Shown: positions 15,191 through 28,907, counted from the first letter of the stretch. The stretch: DNA of 42,186 bases from Desulfobacterales bacterium (GCA_021737185.1 JAIPEL010000025.1:1-42186); one strand, 5' to 3'. Numbers and translations are program-made. The notes: generated by a model not told the origin, from the sequence alone.

Positions 15191-17107
15191 TCAATAGCGG
15201 GGAATTTCAGGAATCTCTCTAAATGGTCCTGTTGCCCGGTAAAGCAAAACGGCGCTGGTAGGGGCAGGTAAAATCCTTCCTCCTCCCCCCTCTTTCGATC
15301 CCACAGCATCGGGCACTTTTCCGCCCGGACCACCCCAGCGAGCGTCGCACGACTCGATGACTTTTTCCCAGCGTCCAGGCGGCAGATGAATCTCTTCTTT
15401 TCGATCTTCGGCGCCGAAGCAAAACACGATCGTGACTTCGTCCCGCAAACTCCAGCGGTGTACCCGCAACATCCTGCTGCTTTCCGTAAAATCCACCTTC
15501 ATCGACTTTTTGCTCAGACTCGAGAGGCTCAAGATCTCGGTTCGCAGCCGGATCAGCTCCCGGTGAAACGCCAGCAGGTGGCGATGCTCTCCGGATTCGG
15601 CTTTTGACGGATCCGGCCGTGCCTGGAGAAAGGCGGCCTCGCTCTGAGGATCCGGGGGCTCCTGGTTCCAGCCGAAAGACTCGAACTCTTTCCGGCGGCC
15701 TTCCCGCACGGCGGCAACAAGTTCGGGGTCCGAGTGGCTGACAAAATACGGAAACGGAGCGGTCTCTCCGTATTCTTCCCCCATAAACAGCAGCGGGATG
15801 AACGGAGACAGCAGAACAACGGCGGCAGCGAGCTTCTGCTGTTCGAAGGAAACCAGCGTGGAGAGGCGGTCTCCACGTATCCGGTTGCCTATCTGATCGT
15901 GGTTCTGGGCGGAAACGACGAAGCGGCCGGCCGGAATGTTTCGGGAAGAATTGCCGAACCTTCGGCGGCGTAAATCAGAGTACTGGCCGGAATAGACGAA
16001 GCCTTCCCGCCAGGCCTTTGCCAGATCCTCAATCCCGCCGTAATCACGGTAGTAGCCGTCTTTTTCCCCGGTAAGAAGCACGTGCAGGCTGTGGTGAAAG
16101 TCGTCGTTCCACTGCGCGTCCAGCCCGATGCCGCCGAGATCCCTGCTGCGGACGATCTTCGCATCGTTCAGCGCGCTTTCGGCAATGCAGTAAATCCGAC
16201 GGTTTTCGGTTTCGGCCGCCTTACAGACGGCCAGGCCCAATTCCTGGAGAAAGGGTTTGGCGGAAAAATCACAGATTGCGTGAACCGCATCGAGCCTCAG
16301 TGCATCGATGCGGAATTCGGAAACCCATTGAAGGGCGTTTTCGATGAAAAACCGACGGACCGGGTCGCTGTCCGGTCCCTCGAAGTTGACGGCGTCGCCC
16401 CAGGGCGTCTTATAGGCATCGGTAAAATACGGTCCGAAATCCCTCAGGTAGTTGCCTTCCGGGCCCAGGTGATTGTAGACCACGTCCAGGATGACGGCCA
16501 GGCCGGCCCGGTGACAGGCATTCACCAGGCGTTTGAGCCCCTCGGGCCCGCCGTAGGAATCCTGCACCGCAAAGGGATAGACGCCGTCGTAGCCCCAGTT
16601 CCGGTTTCCCGGAAACTGGGCAACCGGCATCAGTTCCAGCGCCGTGAAGCCTGCCGCTTTCAAGCGATCCAGCTCGCCGATGACCCCATCGAAGCTGCCC
16701 GCCGGCGTAAACGTTCCGACATGAATTTCAGCGATGATATACCGGGAAAGGGCAATACCGGACCACTGCCCGTCCCGCCAGCCAAACGCTTTGTTCACCA
16801 CTTGGGAAGGGCCGTGGACCCCGTCCGGCTGATACCGGGAGGCGGGGTCCGCAAAGCGTTCGATTGTGGTTTCGCCCTCCGGTCCCGGCTTGTGAAGCCG
16901 GATGAAATACCGAGCGCCTGCTTCGATCGACTCGCCGACACCCTGATGGTATCCGTCTTCCATGGCTTTCAGGGAAACCATCCGCTGCGGAGAAGAGACG
17001 ACCTCCACGGTGGCGGCTTCTGCAAACGGCGCCCACACGGTGAAGCACACATTTCCTTTTCCGATGACTTCAGCCCCCAGGCGCGAATCGGAAAACAGCT
17101 TTATCAC
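15191..17107 (-). CDS. treZ: Maltooligosyl trehalose trehalohydrolase
   Basis: TreZ releases trehalose from maltooligosyl-trehalose made by TreY. It has 638 residues with an N-terminal CBM48-like domain (FTVWAPFAEAATVEV), a GH13 barrel and a C-terminal beta domain. The nucleophile region is RLDAVHAI (D273), the acid/base is E310 (CIAESALND), and AQNHDQIGNR gives the third acid. WGYDGVYPFA is typical of TreZ. The start is a GTG at 17107 behind AAGGAG; it overlaps the TGA of glgM (GTGA), indicating translational coupling. It looks intact although its partner treY downstream is destroyed, so its present substrate supply is unclear. Confidence 0.94.
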   Translation of the reverse strand: MIKLFSDSRLGAEVIGKGNVCFTVWAPFAEAATVEVVSSPQRMVSLKAMEDGYHQGVGESIEAGARYFIRLHKPGPEGETTIERFADPASRYQPDGVHGPSQVVNKAFGWRDGQWSGIALSRYIIAEIHVGTFTPAGSFDGVIGELDRLKAAGFTALELMPVAQFPGNRNWGYDGVYPFAVQDSYGGPEGLKRLVNACHRAGLAVILDVVYNHLGPEGNYLRDFGPYFTDAYKTPWGDAVNFEGPDSDPVRRFFIENALQWVSEFRIDALRLDAVHAICDFSAKPFLQELGLAVCKAAETENRRIYCIAESALNDAKIVRSRDLGGIGLDAQWNDDFHHSLHVLLTGEKDGYYRDYGGIEDLAKAWREGFVYSGQYSDLRRRRFGNSSRNIPAGRFVVSAQNHDQIGNRIRGDRLSTLVSFEQQKLAAAVVLLSPFIPLLFMGEEYGETAPFPYFVSHSDPELVAAVREGRRKEFESFGWNQEPPDPQSEAAFLQARPDPSKAESGEHRHLLAFHRELIRLRTEILSLSSLSKKSMKVDFTESSRMLRVHRWSLRDEVTIVFCFGAEDRKEEIHLPPGRWEKVIESCDARWGGPGGKVPDAVGSKEGGGGRILPAPTSAVLLYRATGPFREIPEIPRY

Positions 17108-18339
17108 GCGCTTCTCCTTTCCCGGCCGCAGAGAGCGGCCAGCTCCTTGTAATATGAAACGGTCAGCCCGGCGATTCGGTCCCAGGCGAACCGCTCCTCG
17201 ACCCGCTTCCGGGCTGCGATTCCCATCCGGTTCCGTTTCTCCGGATGCCGGAGCAGCAGGTTGATCGAGCCGGCAAGGTCTGCGGCAAACTTTTCCGGAT
17301 CTTTGGGCTCCGGTCCCGGACCCGGTTCAAAGGGAACCAGAAGACCGGTCTGGTCGTGGGCCACCACTTCGGGAATTCCGCCCACCGCTGCAGCCACCAC
17401 CGGCGTGGCGCAGGCCATGGCCTCCAGGTTGATGATGCCGAAAGGTTCATATACCGAGGGGCAGACGAACACCGCCGCATGGCTGTAAAGGGCGGCAAGA
17501 TCGTGCACCGGTATCGTTTCCGGGATCCAGAGGATCTCGTTTTTCGTTCTGCCGCGCGCGTCCTTTACCCGGGTTTCCATTTCCCGGCCGATTTCCGCAG
17601 TGTCCGGAGCGCCGGCGCAGAGCACCGCCTGCACGCCGCGGTCGAGCATGGGAAGCGCCCGGACAAGATGCAGAATGCCCTTTTGCCGGGTGATCCGGCC
17701 CACGAACAGCACATAAGGCTTGTCGGGGTCTATGCCGTAGGAGGCCGGGATGTCGGGGCGCTCCACCTTTCGAAATCGGTCCTTGTCGATGCCGTTGTAT
17801 ATGACCCGGATCTTGTCCTCGTTGACGCTGTATAACCTGGAGACGTCCTTTTTCATGGCCTCGGACACGGCGATAACGCCGTCTGCGCCTTCGAGCGCCG
17901 TTTTTTCCAGCCAGGAGGTGGCATAGTAGGCGTTGCCCAGCTGCTCCTTTTTCCAGGGGCGATGGGGCTCCAGGGAATGAATAGTCGCCACCAGGGGGAT
18001 GGCCTGGATCTGCTTCAAAAGACAGCCTGCCAGATAGGTGTACCAGGTGTGGCAGTGGATCAGGTCGGCATCGTCGGCTGCCCCCACCATGGAAAGATTC
18101 CGGTAAAGAGCGTCCAGAAGCTTGGGATGGCGCAGCCCGGAAAGCCGTGCATCCGGGCCTGCGGCCCCCCTGACGGAGCCTTTTTCCCCGGCCTGCTCCT
18201 GGTCCCCGAAACAGTGGATGTCGAGACGTTTCACCCCGTCTTCGAGCTGCAGGATCTCCCGGCTCAGGTGCTCCACGTGCACCCCCGCACCTCCGTAGAT
18301 GTTGGGCGGATATTCGTTGGTCAGCATCAGAATCCGCAT
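17104..18339 (-). CDS. glgM: GT4 glycogen synthase / maltose-1-phosphate synthase, actinobacterial type
   Basis: A GT4 glycosyltransferase of 411 residues, similar to the GlgA/GlgM proteins of Corynebacterium and Mycobacterium. The mycobacterial enzyme makes alpha-maltose-1-phosphate from ADP-glucose and glucose-1-phosphate. The N-terminus MRILMLTNEYPPNIYGGAGV carries the nucleotide-sugar glycine motif, and the C-terminal domain has R215 and K220 (VGRITRQKG) and the EX7E pair E298/E306 (YEPFGIINLEAMA). The ATG at 18339 is preferred over one at 18360, because AAGGAG lies between them. It overlaps treZ by 4 bp. The neighbouring glgE and treS-mak favour the maltose-1-phosphate role; ADP-glucose-dependent glucan extension is the alternative. 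Confidence 0.87.
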   Translation of the reverse strand: MRILMLTNEYPPNIYGGAGVHVEHLSREILQLEDGVKRLDIHCFGDQEQAGEKGSVRGAAGPDARLSGLRHPKLLDALYRNLSMVGAADDADLIHCHTWYTYLAGCLLKQIQAIPLVATIHSLEPHRPWKKEQLGNAYYATSWLEKTALEGADGVIAVSEAMKKDVSRLYSVNEDKIRVIYNGIDKDRFRKVERPDIPASYGIDPDKPYVLFVGRITRQKGILHLVRALPMLDRGVQAVLCAGAPDTAEIGREMETRVKDARGRTKNEILWIPETIPVHDLAALYSHAAVFVCPSVYEPFGIINLEAMACATPVVAAAVGGIPEVVAHDQTGLLVPFEPGPGPEPKDPEKFAADLAGSINLLLRHPEKRNRMGIAARKRVEERFAWDRIAGLTVSYYKELAALCGRERRSA

Positions 18340-18397
18340 GGTCGATGACTCCTTCCACATAAGCCGATAAAAAGTGAGAATGACGCATCTCTCCTCA

Positions 18398-18568
18398 AAG
18401 AAAACTCACCGCCGAGACGCCGAGATTGGAAATGCCTAAAATGCCTAAAATGAGCTTAAATGCCTAAAATTATGGAATACTGCCTGGCAGACTCTGCTGC
18501 CTCAGCGCCTCTGCAGTGCGGCCATTGCTGCCATCTGCTCTTTGCTCCTTGCCCTATGCCCTCTGCGG
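18398..18568. repeat. Three repeat types between glgB and glgM
   Basis: On the minus strand, glgB runs into GCAGAGG, GCATAGG, GCAAGGA, GCAAAGA, GCAGATG, GCAGCAA units (18566-about 18520), and its TAG stop (18556-18554) is in the second unit. Next is a TTTTAGGCATT array (18470-18431), then GTCTCGGCGGTGAG-like units (18422-18400). The 214-bp gap holds no gene. It separates glgB from glgM, whose ribosome site follows directly. Confidence 0.75.
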
Positions 18569-20515
18569 TGTAAAAAACACCACCGCCAGGGGCGGTAAAA
18601 CCAAATTCAGGGAATAGGGGTGCCCGTGAAAGGGCACCGGCGTTGCCTCCAAATCGCCCAGGCTTCCCTGGTTGCTTCCGCCGTAATGCCGGGCATCGCT
18701 GTTGAGGGCTTCTTTCCAGCTTCCTTCCCTGGGCACCCCCACCCGGTAGTTGTGCCGCGGCACCGGGGTGAAGTTGCACACGGCGACCACCTCTTGCCGG
18801 GGTGATCCACCCCGGCGGAGCAGGCTCAGCGTCGACTGGGGGGCGTCGTTGCAGTCGATCCAGGAAAAGCCCTCGGCAGAGAAATCCTTTGCGTGCATGG
18901 CCGGATGTCTCCGGTAAAACTGGTTCAGGTCCTCCACCCATCTCTGAAGGCCGCGATGCGCGAAGTCGTCGAGCAGGTGCCAGTCCAGGCTGCGGTCGTG
19001 TGACCATTCCCGGCGCTGTCCGATCTCCGCTCCCATGAAAAGCAGGTTCTTTCCAGGCTGGGCGTACATGTAGCCATAGAGCAGTCTGAGATTGGCAAAC
19101 TTCTGCCAGTCGTCTCCCGGCATCTTGTCCAGCAGAGACCCTTTTCCATGGACCACCTCGTCGTGGGAAAGAGGCAGCACGTAGTTTTCCTGGAAGGTGT
19201 AGACCATCCGGAAGGTCAGATGGTTGTGATGGTAGCTTCTGTAGACTGGATTCTGGGCCAGGTAGTGCAAGGTGTCGTGCATCCAGCCCATGTCCCATTT
19301 CATGTCGAAACCGAGCCCGCCCCGGTAGACCGGCCGGGAGACCTGCGGCCATGCGGTCGACTCTTCGGCCACGGTAATGGTGCCCGGATAGTTTTTGTGG
19401 ATTTCTTCATTGAACCGCTGCAGAAAGGAGATGGCCTCCAGGTTTTCGTTTCCGCCGTATTCGTTGGGTATCCACTCGCCCTCCTTGCGGGAGTAGTCCA
19501 GGTAGAGCATGGAAGCCACGGCGTCCACCCGAAAGCCGTCGATGTGGTACTTATCGAGCCAGAACAGCGCGCTGCTGATCAGAAAACTTCTCACCTCGTT
19601 TCGCCCGTAGTTGAAAATGTAGCTGTTCCAGTCCGGATGAAAGCCCTTGCGGGCGTCTTCGTGCTCGAAAAGATGGGTGCCGTCGAAATAGCCCAGCCCG
19701 TGCTCGTCGGAGGGAAAGTGGGAGGGAACCCAGTCCAGGATCACGCCGATGCCGTTTTGGTGAAGCTGCTCGACGAGGAACATGAAATCCTGGGGGGTTC
19801 CGTACCGGCTGGTCGGAGCAAAGTAACCGAGGCACTGGTATCCCCAGCTTCCGTAGAAGGGATGTTCCATGATCGGCAGAAATTCCACGTGGGTGAACCC
19901 GGTCTTGTGAAGGTATTCCACCAGCTTCGGGGCCATCTCCCGCCAGTTCAGATATCGATTTCCCTCTTCCGGAACCCGCATCCAGGAACCCGGATGCATT
20001 TCGTAGATGGAAATCGGTGCATCGAGGGCATTCGCCTCATTGCGGCTTTCCATCCATTGCCGGTCGTTCCATTCATAGGAAAGGTTCCAGGCCACCGAAG
20101 CGGTCTGGGGCGACAGCTCGGTGAAAAAGGCGAAGGGGTCTGCCTTGTCCGCGCTGTACCCCCGGTGCCGGGAGCGGACGTGGTACTTGTACAGGCTGCC
20201 CGGAACGAGGTCTGGAATGAACCCCTCCCAGATGCCCGAATCTTCCCGCGGATAAAGCCGGTGCGTCTCCTTGTTCCAACCGTTGAACTCTCCGATGACA
20301 GATACCTGCTCGGCGTTGGGAGCCCACACCCCGAAGTGGATCCCCTGCCGGTCCCGGTGCGACATCGGGTGCGCTCCCAGCTTTTCGTAGAGGCGGAAGT
20401 GGTTTCCTTCGTTGAACAGGTACAGGTCGTCGCCGGTAAGCAGACGAGTGCCGGCGTGGACCGTGGGACGCGATTCTTCGGCCGCTTCGTGGGCCGGATT
20501 GGTTGTGTCAGCCAT
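18554..20515 (-). CDS. glgB: 1,4-alpha-glucan branching enzyme
   Basis: GlgB makes alpha-1,6 branches in glycogen. It has 653 residues: a CBM48 domain at about 30-140 (GIHFGVWAPNAEQVSVIGEF), the GH13 barrel from about 165 (YEMHPGSWMR), nucleophile D331 (GFRVDAVASMLYLD), acid/base E384 (TVAEESTAWP), and LPLSHDEVVHGKGS, the classical GlgB motif. The ATG at 20515 follows GCGAGG. It starts 17 bp after treS-mak and is followed by a 214-bp repeat-filled gap before glgM. It would branch the linear glucan made by GlgE and by the synthases. The TAG stop lies in a GCATAGG heptamer unit. Confidence 0.97.
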   Translation of the reverse strand: MADTTNPAHEAAEESRPTVHAGTRLLTGDDLYLFNEGNHFRLYEKLGAHPMSHRDRQGIHFGVWAPNAEQVSVIGEFNGWNKETHRLYPREDSGIWEGFIPDLVPGSLYKYHVRSRHRGYSADKADPFAFFTELSPQTASVAWNLSYEWNDRQWMESRNEANALDAPISIYEMHPGSWMRVPEEGNRYLNWREMAPKLVEYLHKTGFTHVEFLPIMEHPFYGSWGYQCLGYFAPTSRYGTPQDFMFLVEQLHQNGIGVILDWVPSHFPSDEHGLGYFDGTHLFEHEDARKGFHPDWNSYIFNYGRNEVRSFLISSALFWLDKYHIDGFRVDAVASMLYLDYSRKEGEWIPNEYGGNENLEAISFLQRFNEEIHKNYPGTITVAEESTAWPQVSRPVYRGGLGFDMKWDMGWMHDTLHYLAQNPVYRSYHHNHLTFRMVYTFQENYVLPLSHDEVVHGKGSLLDKMPGDDWQKFANLRLLYGYMYAQPGKNLLFMGAEIGQRREWSHDRSLDWHLLDDFAHRGLQRWVEDLNQFYRRHPAMHAKDFSAEGFSWIDCNDAPQSTLSLLRRGGSPRQEVVAVCNFTPVPRHNYRVGVPREGSWKEALNSDARHYGGSNQGSLGDLEATPVPFHGHPYSLNLVLPPLAVVFFTPQRA

Positions 20516-20532
20516 GGTTGCCTCGCTGTCTG

Positions 20533-23903
<3,371 letters not shown>

Positions 23904-23907
<4 letters not shown>

Positions 23908-25889
23908 ATGAAGTAGTCGAAATCATGCTCCGAGCGGAGATGCTTTCGGATCCGAAAAATCTGTACCGGCATCACTTGGGGATCGAGTTCAATGTAGTTT
24001 TCACCGGCACCCCACAAGTATCGGGCGTCTCCGATCAGTTCGTGCATCTGATACGGTTTGTTCGAATCCAGGCCCAGCGCCTTTGCCGGCAGTGTCAGCC
24101 AGGTGGAGTGAGTGTGGTGCGGGTCCAGGTTGACGGCCGTGAGAATCACGTTCTTCAAGTCGTCGGTGTATTTGCTGTAGCAGATGATCTCTTTGCGCTC
24201 GACTTTGTGGAACATCAGATTCCGCGTCTGCTGCAGGGCCGGATTTTCTTTTCGGATGATGTTGATCCGCTTGATCAGTGCCTTGAGACTGTCGCTCCGG
24301 TTCCGATCCCAATGCCGGATCTCGTATTTTTCCGAATTGAGATATTCCTCGCTGAACGGCTCTTTGGCCTCGTTTTCGCAAAGCTCGAAGGCCGGCCCGT
24401 AGATGCCGTAGTTGGAAGACAGGGTCGCGGCAAGTGCAAGCCGGACAACGAAGGCGAGCCGGCCGCCGACCTGGAGATATTCGGGAAGAATATCCGGCGT
24501 GTTGGGCCAGAAGCTGGGCCAAAAAAACTCGGCAACCTCGGTCTGGGTCAGTTCCTCCATGTACTTCTGGATCTCCCACTTCAGGTTCCGCCAGGTAAAA
24601 TACGTGTAAGACTGGGTGAATCCCCCCTTGGCCAGGCGATACATGGTCTTGGGCCGGGTAAAGGCTTCGGCCAGAAAGATCGTTTCCGGATGCCCCCGTT
24701 TGACCTCTGCAATCAGCCACTCCCAGAACCGCAGCGGCTTGGTGTGCGGGTTGTCCACCCGGAAAATCCGCACGCCCTTGTCGATCCAAAACCGGACCAC
24801 GTCGAGCAGCTCGTTGCACAAGCTCTCGGTCTGATTCGAATCGAAATCGAACGGGTATATGTCCTCGTATTTCTTCGGAGGATTTTCCGCATACTGGATG
24901 CTGCCGTCGGGGCGGCTTCGAAACCAGTCCGGGTGCTCGCCCACATACGGGTGGTCCGGGCTGCACTGGAAGGCGATGTCCAAGGCCACTTCGATTTCCC
25001 TGCGACGGGCTTCTTTGACCAGCGCCTTGAAATCGTCCATGGTGCCCAGAAGGGGGTGCACCGAGCGGTGTCCGCCGTCGGACGAACCGATGGCCCATGG
25101 GCTTCCTGGGTCCTGCGGATCGGCCTGGGTGATGTTGTTTCTTCCTTTCCGGTGGGTGAGGCCGATGGGGTGTATCGGCGGCAAATACAGAACGTCGAAT
25201 CCCATGTCTGCAATGTACGGAAGTAGTTCGATGCAATCCTGGAAAGTGCCGTGGGATCCGGGACTTTCGGAGCAGGACCGGGGAAACATCTCGTACCAGG
25301 AGCTGAAGCGCGCCCGTAAAGGCTCTACAGAAACCCGCAGCCGTTTGTCGTATTCGGTCATCGTTCCCCGGTCCGGATAGGTGTCCATCAGCCGGATCAG
25401 TTCGGGCTCCGTCGCGAGCTGGATTTTGTCCAGCGTTCTTTCCTCTCCTTTCAAAAACCGGGCCCGGGCCAGAAGACGCTCGCGGTTTTCTCCGTCCGCG
25501 CGCTCTGCGGCCTCCTCCACGATGATGGCCCCTTCCTGCATCTCCACGGACACATTCTGCCCGGCCCCATGCTTTTTTTTCACCTTGTCGAGCCATGTGC
25601 GAAAGCGGTCGATCCATGCCCGCACCGTGTATAGATAATCGGCCGTCTCTGTGGCGCGAAAGGACGCCTTCCACAGGTCGTTGCCCAGCAGTTTCATCGG
25701 ACGGACGTGCCAAGTCTCGCGGCCGTCGACGCGATATACAAGCTCACCGGCCAGACTGTCGTGTCCGTCGACGAAAATCCCGGCCGTGACCTGCACTTTC
25801 TCGCCGAAGGCCCTGCGGATGGGAAAACGACCCCCGTCGATCTGCGGCTGAACGTTTTCGATGATGACCCTTCTGGTTTTTTCCTGCAT
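23904..25889 (-). CDS. glgE: Alpha-1,4-glucan:maltose-1-phosphate maltosyltransferase
   Basis: GlgE extends alpha-1,4-glucan with maltose units from maltose-1-phosphate, releasing phosphate. It has 661 residues: an N-terminal domain typical of GlgE (DGGRFPIRRAFGEKVQVTAG; V/WREGHD-like FVDGHDSLAGEL), the GH13_3 barrel with LYLPPIHPIG, the nucleophile D379 (IFRVDNPHTKP) and acid/base E408 (FLAEAFTRPK), and a C-terminal beta domain. The ATG at 25889 has CAGGG in front; a TTG at 25904 is an unlikely alternative. It is the first gene of the minus-strand glucan series, overlaps the treS-mak start, and is transcribed away from the GH31 gene. Confidence 0.96.
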
Positions 25890-26127
25890 GGCGACCCTGC
25901 CCAAGTGTTTCCGTTGTCGTTTCTGTATCCTGTATGGTGATTTCAGATCGGCCGGCCGCCGGGGATTTTCACTCTTGAGAACCCGCGCCTTCAGGACCGT
26001 ACCCGATTACCCTGTCATTTTCTTCCCTCATTTACAATACGGTGTTTTTTGTATATTTGATCTGCAGAACCCTACCCCCCGGATCCAGGCAAATCGAACC
26101 CGACGCCTGCACCTAAGGAAAAGCCTC
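25890..26127. promoter_or_regulatory. Divergent intergenic region between glgE and the GH31 gene
   Basis: This 238-bp gap should hold promoters for both directions. The AT-rich part at about 26020-26070 contains TTTACA (26032-26037) followed about 15-17 bp on by TATATTTG-like sequence, a possible plus-strand sigma-70 promoter. I could not place a convincing minus-strand promoter or an operator. Confidence 0.35.
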
Positions 26128-28482
26128 GTGTACCTTTTTACCAAGTATTTCCATCCGGCCAACTTCGTCTTTGCCGACCGGCTGCGCCGCGGGAGAATTT
26201 TCTCAGGAAAGAAAGGCTTCGATATTCGCATCGAAACGGCGGCTCCCGGCGTATATCACGTGGAAATAACCAATCCCTCCGTTTGGCCGGAAGATTTTCG
26301 AATCGAGCCGCCGACCCCGGCGGAGGCCAGGGACGGATCGCCGGAACCGGAAACGGATCTGACCGTCACCGCCGGCGCAGGCATGGCTCTGACCCTGGGA
26401 AAAGGCCGGAAGCTTCTTTGCGCGCAAGACGGCCGCTGGTTTGGGACCTGCGAAAGGGCATGGCTTTTCCGGTTCGAGCAGCAGCCGGACATGGAGTTTT
26501 ACGGCCTCGGGGAAAAGCACACCCCATTTGAGCGCTCCGGACGCGCCTACCGCTTCTGGAATGTGGACGCTTGGGCAGACCATCCCATAGAACGGATCGA
26601 ACACGGAGACTACGATCCGGACTACATCTCGATTCCCTACCTGATCGTCAAGCGCAGAAACACCTACGCAGGTCTGCTGGCCGACTGCCCCGGGGCCGCC
26701 ATGGTCTCGATCAGCGATCCGGCTCATTTCAAAGACCGGCATAGACAGGGCCCATCCGAGGTGCTGATCGGCGCCGAAGACGGCATCCCTTCGCTGTATT
26801 GCATTGTGGGGCCTTCTCTGGCGGCGCTGACCCGGAAGCTTCAACGCATGACCGGCGTCACCCCTCTTCCGCCGCTGTGGGCCCTGGGATTCCATCAAAG
26901 CCGGTGGGGCTACCGGGGCGACAACGAACTGTTCGCACTGGCCGAAAAATTCGAAGCCTACCGGTTCCCTGCAGACGGCCTGTGGCTCGACATCGACTAC
27001 ATGGACGGCTACCGGGTCTTTACCTTCGATGCCGAACATCTGCCTCGGCCGTCCGAAACCGCGGCCGCCCTCGGATCCAGAGGTTTCAGGGTCGTCCCGA
27101 TCCTCGATCCGGGGGTCAAAAAAGAAAAGGGATACGGCGTTTACGAAAGCGGCAGCGAGGCGGACGTCTTCTGCCGCACCGGCGCCGGCACCGAGTTCAT
27201 CGGGGAAGTGTGGCCCGGACTTACCGTGTTTCCGGATTTTTCCCTGCCGGAAGCCCGCAGCTGGTGGGCGGATCATGCCAGGATTTTTTTCGAAGCCGGA
27301 TTTTCCGGGGCATGGCTCGACATGAACGATCCGTCCACCGGATCCGTCGATCCGACCAGCATGCGTTTCGGCCGGGGCCGGTATGACCACCAGGCCTTCC
27401 GCAACCAGTATGCCCTGCTGATGGCAAAGGCCACTTTGGAAGGCTATGCCGCCGCCCGGCCCGGCCGGAGGCCGTTTCTTCTCTCCCGATCGGGCTGTAC
27501 CGGCGCTCAGAAATACGCCGCCCACTGGACCGGGGACAATTATTCCAACTACGGCCACCTGCACCGGTCGATCGGAAAGAGCTTGAACCTGGCCCTGTCG
27601 GGGATGCCCTTCAACGGGCCGGATGTGGGTGGATTCGGCGGCGACTGCACCGAAGCCCTGCTCGTCGACTGGATCAAGGCGGCCTTTTTATTTCCCTTTT
27701 TGCGAAACCATACCATGCGTGCAAGCCGGCCCCAGGAGCCGTGGGCCTATTCGAAGACGGCGCTTTCGATCATCCGGCATTTCGTGCGGCTGCGTTACGC
27801 CTTCCTGCCGTATCTGTACAATCTTTTCGCAGAACAGGAAGAAAGCGGCGAGGCAATCCTGCGGCCCCTGTTTTACGATTTTTCAGACACCGACGCCCTT
27901 GCCCTCGGCCGGATCGATGACCAGTATTTGGTGGGTCCCTTCATCATGCAGGCGCCGTTTGTCGAGGAAAAGCAACTGCAGCGGCAGGTGGTCCTGCCGG
28001 ATGGACGGTGGCTTTGCGGAATCGACGGAAGCTGGCTTTCCGGCGGCCGGCGCACCACGGCATCGCGCACGGCCGCATCGACTCCGGTCTTTTTCCGCGA
28101 AGGCGGTCTTGTTCCCTTTCAGCCCGGGATCCGGACCGACAACCGATGCGACCTGAGCCGGATCGGGCTTCTGTGCTGCCTGTCTTTACGATTCTCCGGA
28201 AGGGCGCAGATGATCTACCGTTGCGACGACGGAGAGACCTACGCTTACAGAAAAGGCAAGCGATCCGAGATCGCGGTTTCGGCCCGGGTCGAAAAAGGGC
28301 GCCTTTGCGTCGAGGCTAAGACGCTGTCTTCGGGGTTCGGCCCGGTGCAGATAACCCCCTACACCGTGGACCGGTTTTCGGAAGTCGTCTTCACCCTCGA
28401 CGGCCGCGCCCGGGGCCTGCGGCCCCAAGAGCAAACCACACGGTTGAGCGGCGAAGAATTTCGGTGGTATCGGTGGAAGTAA
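26128..28482 (+). CDS. Glycoside hydrolase family 31 alpha-glucosidase
   Basis: A GH31 enzyme of 784 residues that probably removes alpha-linked glucose from glucan or oligosaccharide ends. The N-terminal beta domain has FYGLGEKHTPFERSGRAYRF; the barrel has LWLDIDYMDGYRVFTFD, the nucleophile D398 (WLDMNDPSTG) and the acid/base D470 (HWTGDNYS). The start was set at the GTG at 26128, because AAGGA lies eight bases before it and family homology starts there; an upstream in-frame ATG would overlap glgE. No signal peptide is evident, so it is probably cytoplasmic. It is divergent from glgE. Xylosidase-type or transferase activity within GH31 cannot be excluded. Confidence 0.92.
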   Translation: MYLFTKYFHPANFVFADRLRRGRIFSGKKGFDIRIETAAPGVYHVEITNPSVWPEDFRIEPPTPAEARDGSPEPETDLTVTAGAGMALTLGKGRKLLCAQDGRWFGTCERAWLFRFEQQPDMEFYGLGEKHTPFERSGRAYRFWNVDAWADHPIERIEHGDYDPDYISIPYLIVKRRNTYAGLLADCPGAAMVSISDPAHFKDRHRQGPSEVLIGAEDGIPSLYCIVGPSLAALTRKLQRMTGVTPLPPLWALGFHQSRWGYRGDNELFALAEKFEAYRFPADGLWLDIDYMDGYRVFTFDAEHLPRPSETAAALGSRGFRVVPILDPGVKKEKGYGVYESGSEADVFCRTGAGTEFIGEVWPGLTVFPDFSLPEARSWWADHARIFFEAGFSGAWLDMNDPSTGSVDPTSMRFGRGRYDHQAFRNQYALLMAKATLEGYAAARPGRRPFLLSRSGCTGAQKYAAHWTGDNYSNYGHLHRSIGKSLNLALSGMPFNGPDVGGFGGDCTEALLVDWIKAAFLFPFLRNHTMRASRPQEPWAYSKTALSIIRHFVRLRYAFLPYLYNLFAEQEESGEAILRPLFYDFSDTDALALGRIDDQYLVGPFIMQAPFVEEKQLQRQVVLPDGRWLCGIDGSWLSGGRRTTASRTAASTPVFFREGGLVPFQPGIRTDNRCDLSRIGLLCCLSLRFSGRAQMIYRCDDGETYAYRKGKRSEIAVSARVEKGRLCVEAKTLSSGFGPVQITPYTVDRFSEVVFTLDGRARGLRPQEQTTRLSGEEFRWYRWK

Positions 28483-28620
28483 AGTTTCATACGAGCCCGG
28501 CCGCTGGCGCGGCGTTCAGGGTTTACGTCTTCGCGCTGCGCGCTTCGCCGCACAGGCAGGGTTCAGGGTTTGCCGGAAGGAATTCTATAGTAACTTTTTG
28601 CCCTGAGCCGACCAGTTTGA

Positions 28621-28769
28621 TCAAACTTGATGGTCTCGTAAAAAGGCCGAATATTCTTTTTTTCCGTCATTCCCGCGAAAGCGGGAATCCAGTGTTTTCT
28701 GATACTTATGAAAACCGAATAAAGCCCGACGGAGGTTTCGGCTACTTTTTACGATTTCATCAAACTTGA
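28621..28769. mobile_element. MITE-like element with about 31-bp terminal inverted repeats, copy 1
   Basis: The left end (28621-28651, starting TCAAACTTGATGGTCTCG) and the complement of the right end (28737-28769, starting TCAAGTTTGATGAAATCG) share about 26 of 31 positions, including CGTAAAAAG and CCGAA. The interior carries the CCCGCGAAAGCGGG palindrome. At 149 bp it cannot code for a transposase. Related copies lie at 32822-33014 and 36962-37117. Confidence 0.75.
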
Positions 28770-28780
28770 ATTTTTCAGAC

Positions 28781-28887
28781 CGTCATTCCTGGCTTGACAA
28801 GCCTGCCCCGGACTTGATCCGGGGGAATCCAGAGGGTTTTTGAATTTCCTGGATTCCGGATCTTCGCTCCGCTCGTCCGGAATGACG
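28781..28887. repeat. GTCATTCC-type inverted-repeat element
   Basis: It begins CGTCATTCCTGG and ends with the complement CCGGAATGACG. The interior has CCCCGGACTTGATCCGGGGG and GGAATCCAG...CTGGATTCC arms. The same interior words occur in the element at 32822-33014. No coding capacity. Confidence 0.75.
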
Positions 28888-28907
28888 CCATGGGATGAAG
28901 CTCGTAG

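Noticed and set aside
24001-25713. Open frame of 570 codons in another frame of glgE
   Set aside because: Overlaps the conserved GlgE catalytic core and is Arg/Gly/Pro-rich without motifs.
25861-26127. Upstream ATG start for the GH31 gene
   Set aside because: It would overlap the glgE start and the divergent promoter region; the GTG at 26128 has a ribosome site and begins the family homology.
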